A stretch of DNA of 30,894 nt, taken from positions 1 through 30,894 of the forward strand of contig RFKD01000061.1 in the NCBI GenBank assembly GCA_003694545.1, read 5' to 3'. The notes beneath the pieces are model-generated. The model was not told the DNA's origin, made no database searches, and saw only the letters and a program-made list of their open reading frames with translations. Source of the stretch: Candidatus Parcubacteria bacterium. Lineage in GTDB: Bacteria; Patescibacteriota; Minisyncoccia; Phycocordibacterales; UBA12088. Position numbers and translations under genes: made by a program. Below are positions 30,655-30,894 of the stretch, one piece after another (the first letter of the stretch is position 1; each line of letters starts with the position of its first letter).

Positions 30655-30894
30655 ATGACCCGCACACAACCAGCAAAAACAACACTCTACGGAGCCGTCT
30701 TTACCCTTGCGGTAGCCAGATATTTCCGCGCGCGGCGCTTGCCGATTCTAATTGGTCCACAGTCAGCACTTTGGTTCTTGGCATTCGCGAAACGCTCGGC
30801 CTTCTGATCCCCGTCGTCTTCGCCCTCATCCTCCTCGTGTTCCTCTGGGGCTTGGTGAAGTTTGTGTGGGGCGCTTCCGGCGACGAAAAAGCCC
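30655..30894 (+). CDS. Pilin-like protein, fourth copy: probable frameshift, cut by window end
   Basis: From ATG 30655 the frame encodes the start of a good signal peptide (MTRTQPAKTTLYGAVFTLAV) but then runs into unrelated sequence and stops near 30807. The conserved pilin-like part continues in a different frame to the window end: ALADSNWSTVSTLVLGIRE, then a helix ending FLWGLVKFVWGASGDEKA, the same signature as copies two and three. Removing one CG from the (CG)4 run at 30727-30734 restores one continuous frame with a signal peptide ending ARYFRAALA-DSNW. This may be a sequencing or assembly error, a broken gene, or slippage. Alternatively the mature part could start at TTG 30771 without a signal peptide, like copy three. 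Confidence 0.65.

Noticed and set aside
1..30894. CRISPR array, insertion sequence, prophage or integration site
   Set aside because: No regularly spaced direct repeats, transposase, integrase or phage structural motifs were seen, and the tRNA has no flanking duplicate of its 3' end that I could find.

Overview
The window looks like a chromosomal piece of a Candidate Phyla Radiation bacterium, most likely a GC-rich Parcubacteria-type (Patescibacteria) lineage. This is inferred from gene content, because no rRNA is present. The pointers are small tandem two-helix pilin-like proteins (FLWG...WGVI...VWG type), a membrane-anchored solute-binding protein beside them, a split transketolase, stripped-down PheS and PheT, very compact gene packing, and almost no Shine-Dalgarno sequences. 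No phage, transposon, CRISPR array or integrase is visible, so this is core chromosome and not an island.

Layout. 1-2840: 3' end of glmS, a large unassigned protein and a membrane-anchored SH3b protein, all forward. 2885-5325: reverse pair of CPA1 antiporter and AI-2E/PerM permease. 5411-6352: a beta-carbonic-anhydrase-like protein. 6446-7415: reverse tmRNA (ssrA) with smpB just upstream, the two partners of trans-translation. 7480-9822: a large acyl-CoA synthetase-like protein with a degenerate carrier domain. 9868-14320: class I aldolase, DUF389 membrane protein, transketolase N half, PPC/DUF296 protein, transketolase C half and a small membrane protein, a carbon-metabolism block. 14317-15315: reverse PfkB kinase. 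15382-15882: small membrane protein. 16194-16269: tRNA-Val(GAC), reverse. 16360-17022: tsaC. 17041-20093: reverse HtrA-like protease, thioredoxin-fold membrane protein and processive family 2 glycosyltransferase. 20173-23638: pheS, pheT and a DEDD exonuclease. 23684-27295: a metallo-beta-lactamase-fold protein without metal ligands, a one-helix membrane protein and gyrA. 27424-27957: a methyltransferase. 27982-30894: an anchored solute-binding protein followed by four small pilin-like membrane proteins, the last apparently frameshifted and cut by the window edge.

The most informative pattern is regulatory. Eleven coding genes and the tRNA carry an extended -10 box (TGn-TAnnnT, best form TGnTATACT) ending only 6-11 bases before the start codon or tRNA 5' end (for the 29367 pilin gene an alternative in-frame ATG would make this 3). 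This implies widespread leaderless transcription, and it fixes several start codons, including a GTG start for the transketolase N half. Five long, perfect, short-loop inverted repeats (17-21 bp arms), four of them inside coding sequences, are a second unusual feature. The tmRNA tag can be read directly (22 residues, AN...FAVA). All functional calls are by recognition of sequence motifs without database searches.
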